DNA from: Flectonema sp. DT1601
Lineage: Eukaryota > Euglenozoa > Diplonemea > Diplonemida > Diplonemidae
Assembly (NCBI GenBank): GCA_964019425.1
Contig: OZ025824.1
Location: 124,001-188,000, forward strand
Direction: 5' to 3'
Length of the DNA stretch: 64,000 bases
In this document: positions 23,426 through 33,967 of the stretch, piece after piece
Position numbering within the stretch: the stretch's first letter is position 1
Layout of the letters: the number at the start of each line of letters is the position of its first letter
Program-made: the position numbers and the translations under genes
Notes under the pieces: generated by a model
Databases searched by the model: none
Told to the model about the DNA's origin: nothing
The model's input: only the letters and a program-made list of their open reading frames with translations

Positions 23426-24538
23426 TGCTACCTCACAATATCTCCGACGGTTAGTCGCCTCAAGCTTAGACACAAAAAAGAGGTCTGGGGGAAAGTAAAA
23501 CGGGAACAAAAAAACCATACCAAAAGTAGTAATAAATGGGAAGGGGAAAAACTCAAAAACAACAAAAAAAAATAGAAAGGACACCTCAATACAACAAGCT
23601 ACTACAGCTGTCGAGCAATGCTGCGAGAGGATACGTCTTAGTTGGGAGGAGAATAACGGCCGTTGGTTTCTAACAGGTAATAATTTATATAAGAAACCTA
23701 ATGAGAGAGAAACAATAAAAATAAAAAATAAAACAAAATAAAATAAATAGCTAAACCCTATCCACAGAAGGACGGTTGTTGGCAGGGGGAGGGGGACAGC
23801 CCGCAAAGTGGCTATTTTTCTTTTTTTTTTTTCCCCCATCGTTCTTTACGTCAGTGAACCATTCCAGACAGAAAAAAAAAAAAAAAAAAAAAAAAGCAAC
23901 CAAAACAAAGAACCATATTAGATATAACGATGAGGGGAAGAACGTTCACCAGACCACAAAAAAAAAAAAAATAGAAAAAAAAAAAAAGAGAAACATGCCG
24001 TAAGCGGTTTCCGCATAACTAACATTGTCGCAAGAGGCAAGCATGTCATGCAAAATAGGTTTTAAAAAAATAGGAACAATCAACGAAGAGAATAGAGTCC
24101 GTCTAGTTCAGTGGTATGCCTGAATAAAATAAACTGATGAATGGATTCGTATCAGAACACAACATCATTTCAATTCATAACAAACATTCTCTAGACAAAT
24201 GATTGCAAACGCACAATAAGTTACGCAGCTGATTCTTCAACAGCTGCTATGAACATATTTTAATTATAGTTAGGAGGGGTCATATTAGATTGTATTTTTT
24301 TTTTTTTTTTTTTTTTTTTCTTTTCTATTCTTGCAAGTCTTATTTAAAGTAAGAAATCCCACTGCAAAAAAAACACTAAGCTTTCGTCTTTTTAAGGGTT
24401 TTGTTGTTTCCTTTTTTTTTTTTTTTTTTTTTTTCTCTTCTTCCCCGATGTAATCCTTGGTAAATACATACAACCCGTAAATATATATCTTCTCTCTTAC
24501 TGTTTTCGTGTTTAAAGCTGACTGATGTTGTTACCATA

Positions 24539-27500
24539 CTAAAGAATCTCTTCAGCAGAACTAAGATTATTATGTCGATGTAGTAAACTACCTGAAGGCA
24601 ATGCTGTCAAACCTGATGGAAGTACTGGAGATCTTGGTGATGATGTTACAGTCAAACCAGTCCCAGTATGACACCGAAATTGATCCGATCCCAACGCTGA
24701 TCCAGAACTCAATCCCGTCGTAGGCGTCAGTTGTGATATTCCATTCAATGCGAGACCTGAATTTACTTTAAACGCAAGAAAAGGACTTTTAATATGAATC
24801 CCTGGTCTTGAAGCTGTTGGAGCAATACTGATTGCTTCTTCAGATATTTCTTCATCCATCGAAACCTCACTAAGTACATCAGTCATACGAGGAGCACCAA
24901 GTTCAGCTATAACTGAAGATCGCATTGCAACTGAGGCCTTTGAACAAAGTGACTGCGACTCTCCCACTTGTTGCGGTTCGCTGTTTTCGCGAAACAGAGT
25001 TGTTGCTGCAACAGCGTCCGCTGGAATTTCAGGCTCAGGGGATTCTGACTCGTTCCTGAATGCAGATCCCGATCGTGAAACTGACGTCTCGTTCTTAAAT
25101 GAACAAACTGATCGAGATGCTGATCTGGATACTGTCTCGTTCCTGAAGGCAGATCCTGACCGAGACACCGATTCGTTCTTAGAAGACACTGATCGAGATA
25201 TTGATCGAGGAGCTGACTCGTTCCTAACAGTAACTGGTGTCCTCGAATGACCTACACTTCTGGTTGCAGTGGTTGTGGCGTCACGCGGTGTCAGTGCCAA
25301 CGAAGCACTACCAAAAGAAGCGCTCAGCTGTCTGTTTCGCTTCTTTCTTCCAGAGATGTCCACGTTATTCTTAAATGAAAGATCTAATCGAGGCTTTCGG
25401 ACTGCAGACTTCGGAGAGATCTCGTCGTCGGTATGTTGAAAACGCTGATTTGAATCCTGCATGCTGTCGTTGTCGATGAAGTCTTCAGACAGAAAGGCGG
25501 GGGCGTTGAATGACATGTTGATCTTTGATCGAGATCTTACCTTTTTATTTTTAACGACATGTCTCTGTCGCTGTGGAGAAACAGGGCTACTGCTACAAAC
25601 CAAGGCGGAGTTGCTGGAAAGTCCGGGGGAGAAGATCGCCGCGGGTTCCGGTGAGAACTCTTCATCGAGGAAGCAGGCGGTGCTGAGTTCCATTTCATTT
25701 TCCATTAGAACTTCCTTACCACAATAATTATAATAATCAACAGGGTGTGAGATTTCTGTTTGCTCTGGTTGCTCTCCTCTACAATTATAAAAAATCATAA
25801 AAGAGATCTCTTGAATACATTTACAGAGAATAACAAAAGAAGTCACTACTTTCAAGTACTCAAAAACACGCATTCCAGAATGTCCCATGTCAGAGGTAGC
25901 GTACGATGAGAGCATCGCAATAATGGCAGCCACTTCTAAAGCTGAAACGATGCCGTAGAAGATGTTATCAATCATATTTATCCAAGGTTGTCTCACAATA
26001 TTATAAATCCCAAATGCGATAATAAATATTCCAACAGTAGCTGAAGCTCCAATACAATTACCCACACTAGACGATCTGTAACTTATAACTGACGCGAGAA
26101 TCATAAGATGCGACATCTCTAAGAAAACGTAGAGTTTGCGAGAATATTTTATTTGAGTGAATAGGATTCCCCAACATTGGACTTTCTTTCCTCCACTCTC
26201 AAAGTCAATTTCACTTAACAGCGAAAGCTGCTTGAAGATTAAATACAAAAACAAAAAGCAACCACACAGAATGCCGATTGCCAAGAATATTAATTGACCA
26301 GCAAAGAATAAATAAAATCCACAAACAGCAACACCCGGGAAGAAGAGAACCGGAATGAGTAGTGTAAAGTGAGGATATCTAAGTAGTTGTTGAGTGTATG
26401 TCAATCCTCCTGTTGTTAATTTATTAACAATCAAGACCATTAAAAGATGAATAACATGACCAGACACAATCAATCCCATACTAACAATTAAGAATCCAAG
26501 AGCTTGACCTTCTTCTGAAGAGGATATAGGAACAGTAAGACTTCCATAAAAGGACCAACGTAGTAGAGCTTCACTGATAGGCATCCCACATCTGAGAAGA
26601 CCCAAGAGTGCTAGCTTTGAAGATGCCGTCACTGTCAAAACAGATCCTCCGAATGCGATGCTCGCAATTGAGAGAACCGTCGCCATGGCTGCCATAGCAC
26701 CAGCTATTTGTCGGATGTCGTGATCGTCGTTTTCAATTTCAAATTGAATCGGGTACAACGTGTGTTGCTGTAATGTAGCATTAGTAGCCTTGCTACTTAC
26801 TTCGAGAGTTACCTTTTCATTAGTTTCAATAAAGTAGTTTGGGAATGGCGAAATCCTAATTTCAAGAACACTACTGTTACCTCCAACACGAGCTTCTAAA
26901 ACAATGAAGTCAGAGAGATGCTCGTCTTTCTTTGATTTTGCTGCTAAACTATTTGGGTAAAGAGTTTCATCAGATAAACTTGACCAGAACAACATGTCGA
27001 CATCTACTTCAGAGTTCCATGAGTCACTACTAAAGAGTGTTATGACTCCTCCTTCTTTTTGTAATGTGCTCATCTTTTGAATTGAACCCACTGTGACTGT
27101 CGGTGATCTTCTGCAGTCGGACCCACACGAAAATCTCGTATAACAAGTTCTATTTGCAGCTTCTTCAATTCTCACTCCGCTACAGGTACCAGAGCTGTGA
27201 TCACACAGGAAACAAACAGTTTCGTCAATAGGAAGACATCTTCCTTCTTGACACTCAAATTTATCAATTCCGCAAGCAACTCCATTCTTCAACATGTCTG
27301 TCACCCACTTGCAGTTGGAACCTTCGCAATCCACCTTCCGACATATGAGATCCTCCTCCGAGCAATTATCGCAAGTGGGAGGAGCTGGTGACGGTGGCGA
27401 ATCAGTTGGCTGAGCAGTTGGAGAGGAAGAAGACTGCATTGGAGATGTTGTTGAGTTACTAGTAGGTTGTGGTGTATTTGGTGAATTAGTTATCGGGACC

Positions 27501-28801
27501 AGAGTTTGTGGGTTGGGTGTTTGGGGTACAGCAGTTGGAATCAACGTGGGCACGTTGGTGGGAGGAACTGCAGTTGGCATGGTAGTCGGAATAAGAGTTG
27601 GAACAGTCGGTATAGCGGTGGTTGGAACTAGTGTTGCTGGCACGGCAGTTGGAGTCGTTGTTGGAACCGGGGTCGGTGGCACAGCGGTGGGAGGAACTGC
27701 TGTTGGTGTTGCTGTTGGCACCGCCGTTGGCAACGAATTGGGTTGGCTTTGATATAATATTTTATTTTTACCATCCTTTTGAATTGATAAAATACAAAAG
27801 TTTGACAACGAACTACAATGCGGCAGACTAGGAACATTAAAGAATATAGAGATCTCATCAAAAGTGTACACAACTTGTTTATTTAAATTAGATTCTACCT
27901 GCTGGACACTCCATTCGGTTGGGGTAGACTGTTTGACAGCAAAAAATTCATTTCCAGAAACTGTTGATCTTGTAATTGGAGCATAGAATGGAGGATTGCC
28001 TTGCAACTCACTAACACCAACAAGAGTTGAGTAAAAACCAGAACCAACATCTTCAACAACCGTGACGTTAGTTTCAGTAAGACCATATCCAAATGTCCCA
28101 GCAGACTGGAATACCGTCATCTTATTTGAAGAACTTGTAACCCAGCTGGGTATCGTTAACTTCGTAACTTGAAGATTAGCTCCAATTCGATACATCGCAC
28201 TGTGACTACTATCTTCTGATAATAAGAACACAACATCTCCATACCAAGAAGCATGAATGAAACCACCAAAACCAGGAGGAGGTGAAGTAACTATATTTGA
28301 CATAAATACAACAGGATCTTTATTGTCGGTCACATTTAATAAAACAGCACCAGTATCAGTGCAAACAATTGCTTGATTGTTTGAACCAATAGCAATATGA
28401 CGATATGTTCCGGTTACTGTTTTCGATAGTTTATGTGGTCTTGGATAAATTACCATTGGATCCCAAAACTCACTCAAATCAAAGAACTCCAATCCATTAC
28501 ACTCATCAGAAACTATTGCGATTTTACCATTCGATTCTATTTGGGTATAATTACAAGCTGGAGGATAAGGTCTGACTTCAAAGTTTGAATAAGTGCTGGT
28601 GCTGTTGTCAAATGTCAGCCAATTAACACCGTCAGTACCCGCAGCTAAGAACACACATCCGGGAAGTGAAGCAATTAAACAATCAGAGCCTCCAAACAGC
28701 GTTGTACCCAGAGGAGGGCTGACAGTAACGGTGTCTGCTCTAAAGACACCCTCAACATAAGGTAGCAGTAATACGGCAATTAGCCATCTAACGATCATCA
28801 T
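24539..28801 (-). CDS. Large multipass surface protein with mucin-like stalk
   Basis: About 1420 aa. A signal peptide (MMIVRWLIAVLLLPYVEG) is followed by an ectodomain of about 330 residues with beta-propeller-like repeats (weak). A Thr/Pro/Val-rich stalk follows (about residues 353-467, TAVPPT-type repeats, probably O-glycosylated), then a cysteine-rich module (about 474-564), a short beta-rich segment, and roughly eight hydrophobic helices (about 694-1004). The cytoplasmic tail of about 400 residues is Ser-rich, with repeated SRSGSAFRNE-like motifs. I chose the start at 28801 because upstream codons are a poly-lysine run from an A tract and lack a signal sequence. Bodonid genomes contain many such membrane-associated proteins; the function (receptor or adhesin) is inference. 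A clear splice acceptor near the start was not found. Confidence 0.85.
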   Translation of the reverse strand: MMIVRWLIAVLLLPYVEGVFRADTVTVSPPLGTTLFGGSDCLIASLPGCVFLAAGTDGVNWLTFDNSTSTYSNFEVRPYPPACNYTQIESNGKIAIVSDECNGLEFFDLSEFWDPMVIYPRPHKLSKTVTGTYRHIAIGSNNQAIVCTDTGAVLLNVTDNKDPVVFMSNIVTSPPPGFGGFIHASWYGDVVFLLSEDSSHSAMYRIGANLQVTKLTIPSWVTSSSNKMTVFQSAGTFGYGLTETNVTVVEDVGSGFYSTLVGVSELQGNPPFYAPITRSTVSGNEFFAVKQSTPTEWSVQQVESNLNKQVVYTFDEISIFFNVPSLPHCSSLSNFCILSIQKDGKNKILYQSQPNSLPTAVPTATPTAVPPTAVPPTPVPTTTPTAVPATLVPTTAIPTVPTLIPTTMPTAVPPTNVPTLIPTAVPQTPNPQTLVPITNSPNTPQPTSNSTTSPMQSSSSPTAQPTDSPPSPAPPTCDNCSEEDLICRKVDCEGSNCKWVTDMLKNGVACGIDKFECQEGRCLPIDETVCFLCDHSSGTCSGVRIEEAANRTCYTRFSCGSDCRRSPTVTVGSIQKMSTLQKEGGVITLFSSDSWNSEVDVDMLFWSSLSDETLYPNSLAAKSKKDEHLSDFIVLEARVGGNSSVLEIRISPFPNYFIETNEKVTLEVSSKATNATLQQHTLYPIQFEIENDDHDIRQIAGAMAAMATVLSIASIAFGGSVLTVTASSKLALLGLLRCGMPISEALLRWSFYGSLTVPISSSEEGQALGFLIVSMGLIVSGHVIHLLMVLIVNKLTTGGLTYTQQLLRYPHFTLLIPVLFFPGVAVCGFYLFFAGQLIFLAIGILCGCFLFLYLIFKQLSLLSEIDFESGGKKVQCWGILFTQIKYSRKLYVFLEMSHLMILASVISYRSSSVGNCIGASATVGIFIIAFGIYNIVRQPWINMIDNIFYGIVSALEVAAIIAMLSSYATSDMGHSGMRVFEYLKVVTSFVILCKCIQEISFMIFYNCRGEQPEQTEISHPVDYYNYCGKEVLMENEMELSTACFLDEEFSPEPAAIFSPGLSSNSALVCSSSPVSPQRQRHVVKNKKVRSRSKINMSFNAPAFLSEDFIDNDSMQDSNQRFQHTDDEISPKSAVRKPRLDLSFKNNVDISGRKKRNRQLSASFGSASLALTPRDATTTATRSVGHSRTPVTVRNESAPRSISRSVSSKNESVSRSGSAFRNETVSRSASRSVCSFKNETSVSRSGSAFRNESESPEPEIPADAVAATTLFRENSEPQQVGESQSLCSKASVAMRSSVIAELGAPRMTDVLSEVSMDEEISEEAISIAPTASRPGIHIKSPFLAFKVNSGLALNGISQLTPTTGLSSGSALGSDQFRCHTGTGLTVTSSPRSPVLPSGLTALPSGSLLHRHNNLSSAEEIL

Positions 28802-29827
28802 TCGAGAAGAAGCATTAAGGAATTTGGTATTGTGGACGTATTCCTTTGCAATTTTACTTTTCCTTGTTAGTATTGGGTATACCTGATTGCTTTCTCTTCC
28901 TTCCTTCTTTTTCTTTTTCTTTTTTTTTTTTTTTTTTTCTGAAGGGAGAATGAATTTATTAATAACTTCAACCAATCCAGACATCTGTTTTCAATAAAAA
29001 GATTATATCCAAAGTGACCTCATGTTCCATTCTTAATAATATTTATTCGATACCTATAAAAGGGAATTAAGGATAATAACTATATTCGATACACCACAAA
29101 CTAAAACTGTTCCATCACACAGAAGTAACATAAAAGAGTAATGAGACACAACGTGCAATACCTGCAGCTTGTGGTACTCGAAGAAGAAAAAAGATCTTTC
29201 AGAAAGAAAAGATGAGAGGAATCTGATGGAAGTAATCAACACCAGCGTACAGTCAGCAAGGGAATAGCAGAGTGGTGACTACCAAACAATTCAAAGCCGA
29301 TCACACAAATGAAATCTGAATCAACAAGAGAACATCAAAAGAATTGGCAAGAAAACGATTCTCCGATTATAAGACTTCCGTCGACACAAAAGACATCACA
29401 TTCGGGATGTCTGCTGAGGCGTCGCTTTTCTCCCGGTTTGCTATATATATCGATTTTAGTTTAGCTACCTCTCGAAAAACAAACAAAATCAGGAGCCTTA
29501 TAGATATAATTATAAACGAAAAGAGAGGAAAACATCATCGCATGTCCCCTCATCAATAAAAAGACAATACAAACTGGTCATTTCCACACAAAGAGGAATG
29601 ACTAATATCAGTTCATTTCAGGAACAATACGAATAGCGAAGAAGCGAATGAAGAGAGAAGGAATGCCAAACATCAGAGATGGGGCAACGATGGACAACAT
29701 TACTGCTGACTTTTATAATATCAAATTAAAATACGAATTTATGGAGAGTTAACTCATCCAACAACACCATCTCTCTTTGATCAATAAGACAGCTGTGATG
29801 TGATTCAATGCAACTTACCACATCGAA
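28802..29827. other. Intergenic region, no gene seen
   Basis: About 1 kb of AT-rich sequence including a CTATATATATCG stretch near 29440. Open frames are short and show no recognisable protein. Confidence 0.7.
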
Positions 29828-30604
29828 TTACTGAAAGGCCGCCTCCGACAGGGCACAGTTGGTGCATCCCCCGCTGCCGCACGGAGGAAGGCAAGGTCCC
29901 CGGAGCATCCTCGGGCACCAGTTGTCGACGCACTCTCCGTTGATGACTCTGCACTGGTCGTATCCCGAGGTCTCGCACTTCGCAAGCGAGAAACCCGAGC
30001 AGTCCACGCCCTCGCTGCTCATCGACGCGAACATCAGCCTCACGTTCGAATCGATGTCCACTCTCTCGAGGTGGTTCCTCGGAACCTGCTTCCTGAACGA
30101 CATGAACTTGTGCTTGTCCTCCCCCGCGTCGCTGATGAACTTCGGCCCGCACTGCGAAGGAGTCCAACCCTCGGTCACCAGGTAGTCCCTGAAGTCCGCG
30201 TTCAGCCCGGCCTCGCATCCGTTGCACTTGTAGATGTTGATGTAGATGTCGCACTTCTTCACCGACGGGTGGTCCGCGCACCAGAACCTCATGAACGAAC
30301 CCGACGCGATGTTCCATGGCGGGATGTAGGCGGCGTTCAGGAGCTGCGACTCGGGGATGTGGAAGTACCTCGAACCAGCGGTCGACGGGTCGATCCACCC
30401 AGGCATGTAGTTGGCCACCTGCCCGCCCCCGAGAGCGAGCAACGTTCCGCTGCTCACCGTCGCCGTGCTGCTCGTCTCCGGCGTCCCGAACACGCACCAG
30501 CAGACGTCCGTCGGGTACTTGCTCAGGGCCGCCTGCAGGGCAGGCGAGTCTTGGGCTTGGGCAGCTGCGACGACCGCCGTGATCAGGGTTGCGATGGCCT
30601 TCAT
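29828..30604 (-). CDS. Cysteine-rich secreted protein, GC-rich gene
   Basis: 258 aa with a clear signal peptide (MKAIATLITAVVAAAQAQ) and many Cys, especially in CWCVF, CNGC and a C-terminal cluster (CLPPCGSGGCTNC), so disulfide-rich and extracellular. No family recognised. The gene is visibly richer in G and C than its surroundings, with mostly G/C in third codon positions, so its codon use differs from the neighbouring genes; either strong translational selection (high expression) or transfer could explain this. The start at 30604 is preferred over an upstream non-ATG extension because it directly begins the signal peptide. A modest acceptor (GTGCAAAAG) lies 7-10 nt upstream. Confidence 0.88.
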   Translation of the reverse strand: MKAIATLITAVVAAAQAQDSPALQAALSKYPTDVCWCVFGTPETSSTATVSSGTLLALGGGQVANYMPGWIDPSTAGSRYFHIPESQLLNAAYIPPWNIASGSFMRFWCADHPSVKKCDIYINIYKCNGCEAGLNADFRDYLVTEGWTPSQCGPKFISDAGEDKHKFMSFRKQVPRNHLERVDIDSNVRLMFASMSSEGVDCSGFSLAKCETSGYDQCRVINGECVDNWCPRMLRGPCLPPCGSGGCTNCALSEAAFQ

Positions 30605-32717
30605 GTTTTTTCTTCTTTTGCACAAAAAGGGGTTCAGAGAAAAATCTGTTTTGAGAAAGAATAAATAGAAAAATTACGAAAACCAAACTAACTAGATAGT
30701 AATGTTATTTCTACGAGTCTCATCCTCAACAGATGCACACCCAATACGCATGGCCATGGAATCGCCATTAACATTTATTGTTCATGTGCTAAACAAGAAA
30801 TGGGTTGCCGTTTTGCTAATTACTAAAACTCGAGAACAATATCATTATGCACGCACTGTTTAATTTAATTGAAAGAAAAAGAGGAAAAAAAAACGAAATA
30901 AGAAAAGTAGTAGTGTGAGACACTACTGTATTAATTGTTATTATTATTGTAGTTTTTTTTTTTAAAACTTTTCTCATTGGGTTCTGCATAGTTTGCGCCG
31001 AGAGGGTAGAAAAACCAAAACACAAATTACGAAAAAGAAGCGAAATTGATCCTGCTCAAAAGTAATATTATGTTCTGCTTACCTGTACGTATTGTTGGTT
31101 TCTGTCGCAAGGAGTACTCTTGCTTTCGAAAACAAAAAAAAAAAAAATGTATAAGTTAATCTTTATGTACCACGTTTTTGCAGAAAAATTAGAAAAAACA
31201 ATAATATAAAAGAAAACAATCACAACCACCCTCAAGTGAGATACATCTAGTATATGTGAGGGTACTCGGCCAACGCACAACAAAAAAAAAAAAAAAAAAA
31301 AACGAATTGGAAGATGCTACCCGTTTTCTTTTTACGAAGACGTGTGACATCCAACAAAGATCGAAATATCAATATTACCTCACGCATCATACAGAGCTGA
31401 TGCTACGTCATCAGCCGTTAACTGAGACGAATGATGGAAAGTTGTGTCAAAGTAAGATTTCGTTAATCCATTTCACTCTTTCACCCACCTTGTGAATAAC
31501 TAAACAACGATGTTTACAAAGACCTGTAGTAATGCTTAACGTTTATCTCGTCAGTTATTAACAAACAACAGAAAACAAACAACAGACGGCTACAGTGTAC
31601 GCAGAGTACTTTATTTGAATTGCTGCAGAATACTAATTCGTAGGAGATGTTTATATTAACCTTAGAATCCCTGAAGGCAACTTTCGTGGCCCTTTGAGTT
31701 TTTAATTTTTTGACAAAGGGGAAAATGTACCTTGTGAGTACAAGGGTGGAGCCAGAAGTGCCCAAAAACGACAAATTTTATGTGGGATCGTGCTGCAAAA
31801 ATCACCAGCTTTTTCTGAGAAAAAGTTCTTTTTTTTTTTTTTTGCAGCCAGGATGCTCATGACTATCCCATGTTTTCAGCCAAAAATTAATATCCCTAAA
31901 ACTATTTCCATCGAAAATGATTCAGTAGGGTCACCTATCCCAGATTTGGATGCTCCTGAAGAGAGTACAATAGAGCCAAGCATTTCCCTCCGAAAAAGAG
32001 CAAGAAAATCACCAAGGTAAAACGGCACACGTTACGGGTCCTTGCAGAACATGTCAGACATGAAGATGATGACGGAACCGCAGAAATTCGAACTTGTGTT
32101 CCTCGAAGGTGATGAGATGATTTTGCGCTGCAGCAACAACCATACCTTTGCTACACACAATCATATCCACCGAAAAACATGAAAAGGAAGCACTCTACTC
32201 CTACAAAATCGCCAAAATCAAAGCGAACCTAGGGGTCCTAAGCAACAGTGTTTTTTTAGGCTGTTGTTGCATTTTCTCAAGTTATTTTCGCCCCCTTGCG
32301 GACTGACCTCAGTTTTTTTTCAACGCGCGGGGGGGTGTCTTTCACCCTGTAATTCTTTTGTATTCTTCCCCACACCCCTTTTCCCCCTTGTCAAATTTTT
32401 TGATTTTTCTCAAAAACAGGGTTTTTTGCCTCTTTTTCTAGGGTTAAAAAAAAAAAAAAAAAAGGTGAAAAAAAAAAAATAGGAATTATTACAAATTATC
32501 CACTAACTAGAATTACAAAACCGAGTCTCGTTTGCGTCCACACCTACCTCTGTAGTAGCAGCCTTGTATCGTGTCAGAGCTTGCTGTTAGTATTTGATAA
32601 CGACTGATAGTAATTCACTTTACCTCTTCCGGTTAGTATTGAGCGGGCTTGCTATCACCATCATAAAAAAGAAAAAAAAAAAGAAAACGAAAGATAAAAA
32701 GAAAAGCAAAAACCCTC
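30605..32717. other. Intergenic region with degraded plus-strand coding traces
   Basis: Mostly AT-rich, with an A run near 31281-31300. Stretches between about 31300 and 32240 read like coding sequence on the plus strand (listed separately). The part from 32280 to 32400 is unusually C/T-rich and contains GCGGGGGGG. No intact gene seen. Confidence 0.5.
31660..32240 (+). pseudogene. Possible decayed plus-strand gene, family unknown
   Basis: Several successive plus-strand stretches look protein-like (for example KGKMYLVSTRVEPEVPK and a basic, proline- and lysine-rich end), but they fall in different frames with stops between. A T-rich tract ending in TTGCAG at about 31847 is followed within a few bases by an ATG. 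It is either an old broken gene or a mobile-element remnant, or possibly an intron-containing gene I cannot resolve. It is the main protein-like signal against the strand of every other protein gene in the window. Confidence 0.3.
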
Positions 32718-33536
32718 TTACAACTTAGATCTTGCGCGGGCTAGCTCCTGCTCTGAAGACTCGAGGTCTTTAAAGTACTTGACTGTTCTAACGCGGAGTT
32801 CCATTGTAGCGGTTTCGTCTGCTACGATTGTCGCCTTGGCGTGATATTGCAATGCCGATCCGGTCCACATGTGGTTGACCGCACCTTCAATGCATTCACT
32901 GAGTGCCTTTGCTTTACTAGAACCCGTAACAATAAATAAAACTTCTTTAGAGTCCATAATAGTACCAACTCCAACAGTAAGAGCCATAGTTGGAACCTTT
33001 GTGACGTCTTTGTTGAAGAAGCGAGCATTCGCCTCAATCGTTTCTCTGTTTAGTGACTTAACTCTTGTTCTCGATGAGAGAGAGGATCCCGGTTCGTTAA
33101 ATGCAATGTGACCATCGTGTCCGAGTCCTCCCATGAAAAGCTGAATACCACCAAAGGCTTTAATCTTCTTCTCGTAACGATCACATTCGTCAACTGGATC
33201 AGCAGCCATTCCATTGAGGATATTAACATTCTCTTTCTTAACATTTATGAATGAAAAGAAATTGTTCCACATAAAGCTGTGGTAGCTCTCTGGGTGATCT
33301 CTTGGTAACCCAACGTACTCATCCATGTTAAATGTAACAACATTACTAAAGTCTACTCTCCCTGCTCTGTATGCTTTAATTAGTAATCTGTAAGTCTTAA
33401 TCGGAGTACTACCAGTTGGGAGTCCAATCACAAATGGACGTTCTGGAGTTGGTTTAAATTCTCTAATGCGATTGATGATGTGCTCCGATGAGAACTCTGC
33501 GACTTTGTCTGAGTTGCTGTGAATGATGATACGCAT
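32718..33536 (-). CDS. nagB/GNPDA: Glucosamine-6-phosphate deaminase
   Basis: 272 aa, close to the bacterial (266) and animal (276-289) enzymes. It converts glucosamine-6-phosphate and water to fructose-6-phosphate and ammonia, linking amino sugars to glycolysis in the cytosol. Catalytic residues fall exactly at the positions numbered for E. coli NagB: Asp72 in NMDEY, and Asp141, His143 and Glu148 in GLGHDGHIAFNEPG. The phosphate-binding loop GLPTGSTP is at 38-45. Start supported by homology from residue 1 and by an acceptor (GTCTCCTCTCAG, ending at 33564) 27 nt upstream. Confidence 0.97.
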   Translation of the reverse strand: MRIIIHSNSDKVAEFSSEHIINRIREFKPTPERPFVIGLPTGSTPIKTYRLLIKAYRAGRVDFSNVVTFNMDEYVGLPRDHPESYHSFMWNNFFSFINVKKENVNILNGMAADPVDECDRYEKKIKAFGGIQLFMGGLGHDGHIAFNEPGSSLSSRTRVKSLNRETIEANARFFNKDVTKVPTMALTVGVGTIMDSKEVLFIVTGSSKAKALSECIEGAVNHMWTGSALQYHAKATIVADETATMELRVRTVKYFKDLESSEQELARARSKL

Positions 33537-33967
33537 TTTGTTTTTATTAAAATTAAAACTTCACTGAGAGGAGACAAAAACATAACAAACTAATGAGCCA
33601 CAGCAACACCTGCAGTCAGAATAGAAACATAATCAGCTTATTGTTATCATTTTTATTTGTGTAGCTGTCTTGAAGTGAAATCATAAATAAGACAAACTAC
33701 TAATTAAAGTTAGGAATCCGAATCAAATCTCAACTCTCTGTAAAGAAGGTACTCACATAACAATAAAACTGATTAATCTGTTTCTGTCTCAAACAGTTTG
33801 TGTAATGACGTAAAGTGGATCGGAACTTTGGTAACAAAAGGCAACTGGAAGAATGATTCAAAATATGAATTACACATCTCCAGACAGTATCCCATCAGAG
33901 GTGGTGTCTTTGATAAATATGTGACAGTCATGTAAAGGTCTACAGCAGAGCAGCATAACCAACGCGA
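33537..33967. other. Intergenic region, no gene seen
   Basis: About 430 bp upstream of the deaminase gene and downstream of the next gene. Only the acceptor near 33564 is recognisable. Confidence 0.7.

Larger units (their letters stand above)
16129..24538. other. 8.4-kb gene-free, homopolymer-rich region
   Basis: Apart from the leader of the long array gene (acceptor near 16144) I see no credible protein gene, tRNA or rRNA. Open frames here are short and consist largely of Phe or Lys from T and A runs. Runs of about 15-34 A or T recur every few hundred bases (for example 17091-17113 T, 17954-17987 A, 19275-19298 A, 23397-23418 T, 24297-24319 T). One long hairpin lies at 21009-21053. The position upstream of the minus-strand array makes it a candidate for transcription start, termination or replication signals, but that is inference. 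Confidence 0.7.

Noticed and set aside
28802-28984. 61-residue N-terminal extension of the large surface protein with a poly-lysine run
   Set aside because: It is read through an A/G homopolymer tract and would hide a clean signal peptide that begins at 28801.
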